From Seongchinamella unica (lineage in GTDB: Bacteria > Pseudomonadota > Gammaproteobacteria > Pseudomonadales > Halieaceae): 64,000 nt of DNA. Shown one piece after another: positions 63,292-64,000 of this stretch. The DNA is taken from assembly GCF_004354085.1 (NCBI RefSeq), contig NZ_SMSE01000002.1:434001-498000 (forward strand), written 5' to 3'. The notes under the pieces were generated by a model that worked only from the letters and a program-made list of their open reading frames with translations, searched no databases and was not told the origin of the DNA. How positions within the stretch are numbered: position 1 is the first letter of the stretch; each line of letters begins with the position of its first letter. Made by a program: the position numbers and the translations under genes.

Positions 63292-64000
63292 ATGTGTGGC
63301 CTGGTAGGACTGGTGGCGGGCAATAATGTGGCCCCCGATATATATGATGCGTTGACCGTGCTGCAACATCGGGGGCAGGACGCGGCGGGTATCATGACCT
63401 GCGACAAGGGGCGTTTCAGTCTGCGCAAGAGCGAGGGTCTGGTACGAGACGTATTCCGTCAGCACCATATGCAGCGACTGGAAGGCAATGTCGGCATCGG
63501 TCATGTGCGCTATCCCACGGCGGGTAGTTCCGGCCCGGCGCTCGCGCAGCCGTTTTATGTCAATTCACCGTACGGTATCGCCCTGGCCCATAACGGCAAC
63601 CTGACCAATGCCGAGCAGTTGACCCGGGAATTGTTTCAGGACGATTTGCGTCACCTCAATACCGACTCCGATTCCGAGGTCCTGCTCAACGTTTTCGCCC
63701 ACGAAATGCAGACCCTGGGCAAGTTGAGCCCTGGCCCCGACGATATTTTCCAGGCTGTCAGCGCGGTGCACAGGCGCTGTATTGGTGGCTACGCCGCGGT
63801 GAGCCTGATCGTCGATTACGGCGTCGTCGGGTTCCGTGATCCCCTGGGTATCCGTCCGCTGGTCGTCGGCGAGCGGGTCGATGCCAACGGCAGGAAAGCC
63901 CACATGATCGCCTCCGAAAGTGTTGCCCTGGACGTGCTGGGATTCACCCTGCTGGGGGATGTGGCCCCGGGAGAGGCAGTATTTATCGATATGGATGGGC
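63292..64000 (+). CDS. purF: Amidophosphoribosyltransferase (3' end missing)
   Basis: The first 236 residues are visible. MCGLVG supplies the N-terminal catalytic Cys (after Met removal); [29 protein letters not shown] and LAHNGNLTN belong to the class II glutamine amidotransferase domain, and [13 protein letters not shown] follows. The phosphoribosyltransferase domain lies beyond the window. It catalyses the first committed step of purine synthesis. The start is preceded by AGCAGG, and the gene lies 19 bases after cvpA. Confidence 0.95.
   Translation, partial: MCGLVGLVAGNNVAPDIYDALTVLQHRGQDAAGIMTCDKGRFSLRKSEGLVRDVFRQHHMQRLEGNVGIGHVRYPTAGSSGPALAQPFYVNSPYGIALAHNGNLTNAEQLTRELFQDDLRHLNTDSDSEVLLNVFAHEMQTLGKLSPGPDDIFQAVSAVHRRCIGGYAAVSLIVDYGVVGFRDPLGIRPLVVGERVDANGRKAHMIASESVALDVLGFTLLGDVAPGEAVFIDMDG

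Noticed and set aside
1-64000. Mobile elements, CRISPR arrays, tRNA and rRNA genes
   Set aside because: No transposase, integrase, spaced direct repeats, tRNA cloverleaf or rRNA-like sequence was recognised on either strand; a covariance-model scan would be decisive for tRNAs.

Overview
The window reads as chromosomal DNA of a high-GC marine gammaproteobacterium. The block leuC-leuD-leuB-asd-fimV-truA-trpF-accD-folC-dedD-cvpA-purF has the gene order known from Pseudomonas. The envelope cluster, TonB systems and steroid/lipid-type oxidoreductases resemble the Halieaceae/Spongiibacteraceae (OM60/NOR5-like) side of the Cellvibrionales/Pseudomonadales. That placement is inference from gene content and order. 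No phage, insertion sequence, CRISPR array, tRNA or rRNA was recognised. Coding density is very high and most genes sit in tight or overlapping operons.

Left part (1-7.6 kb): a five-gene plus-strand envelope cluster of DUF1302 (cut by the window edge), DUF1329, a Ycf48-like beta-propeller, an HAE3/MMPL-type RND transporter and a DUF3313-like lipoprotein. Next comes a LysR regulator (7.7 kb). It is divergent from a 40-codon membrane-protein ORF, with a perfect 13-bp inverted repeat between them. From 8.7 to 14.3 kb lies a complete TonB2-type energising operon: DUF3450, TtpC-like ExbB, ExbB, ExbD, TonB and a TPR protein. It is followed by an Old Yellow Enzyme-type reductase divergent from a TonB-dependent receptor.

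Middle part (19-48 kb): catabolic genes for a hydrophobic substrate, including three luciferase-like oxidoreductases, a 3-alpha-hydroxysteroid-dehydrogenase-like SDR, a second SDR, a tandem hot-dog (MaoC-type) hydratase, an acyl-CoA synthetase, an MDR oxidoreductase and a PaaI-type thioesterase. They are interleaved with housekeeping genes: plsC, a frameshifted DUF1145 gene, polyphosphate:AMP phosphotransferase, a methyltransferase joined to tamA-tamB by stop/start overlaps, an OmpA lipoprotein, ppdK and rlmKL. An XRE-type helix-turn-helix protein with a histone-like lysine/alanine tail precedes rlmKL. A convergent spacer near 46.4 kb carries two perfect, inverted DnaA boxes.

Right part (48.5-64 kb): a LysR gene divergent from leuCDB-asd, then fimV-truA, trpF-trpB-trpA, accD-folC-dedD and cvpA-purF (purF is cut by the window edge). 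These genes make leucine, the aspartate-family precursor, tryptophan, malonyl-CoA, folate and purines. FimV, the SPOR protein and CvpA tie the block to the cell pole and envelope.

The best candidates for something not yet described are the DUF1302-DUF1329-Ycf48-RND-lipoprotein cluster as a trans-envelope lipid/hydrophobe route, the LysR/palindrome/micro-membrane-protein unit beside it, the inverted DnaA-box site, and the histone-tailed HTH protein. Functions given for these are inference.
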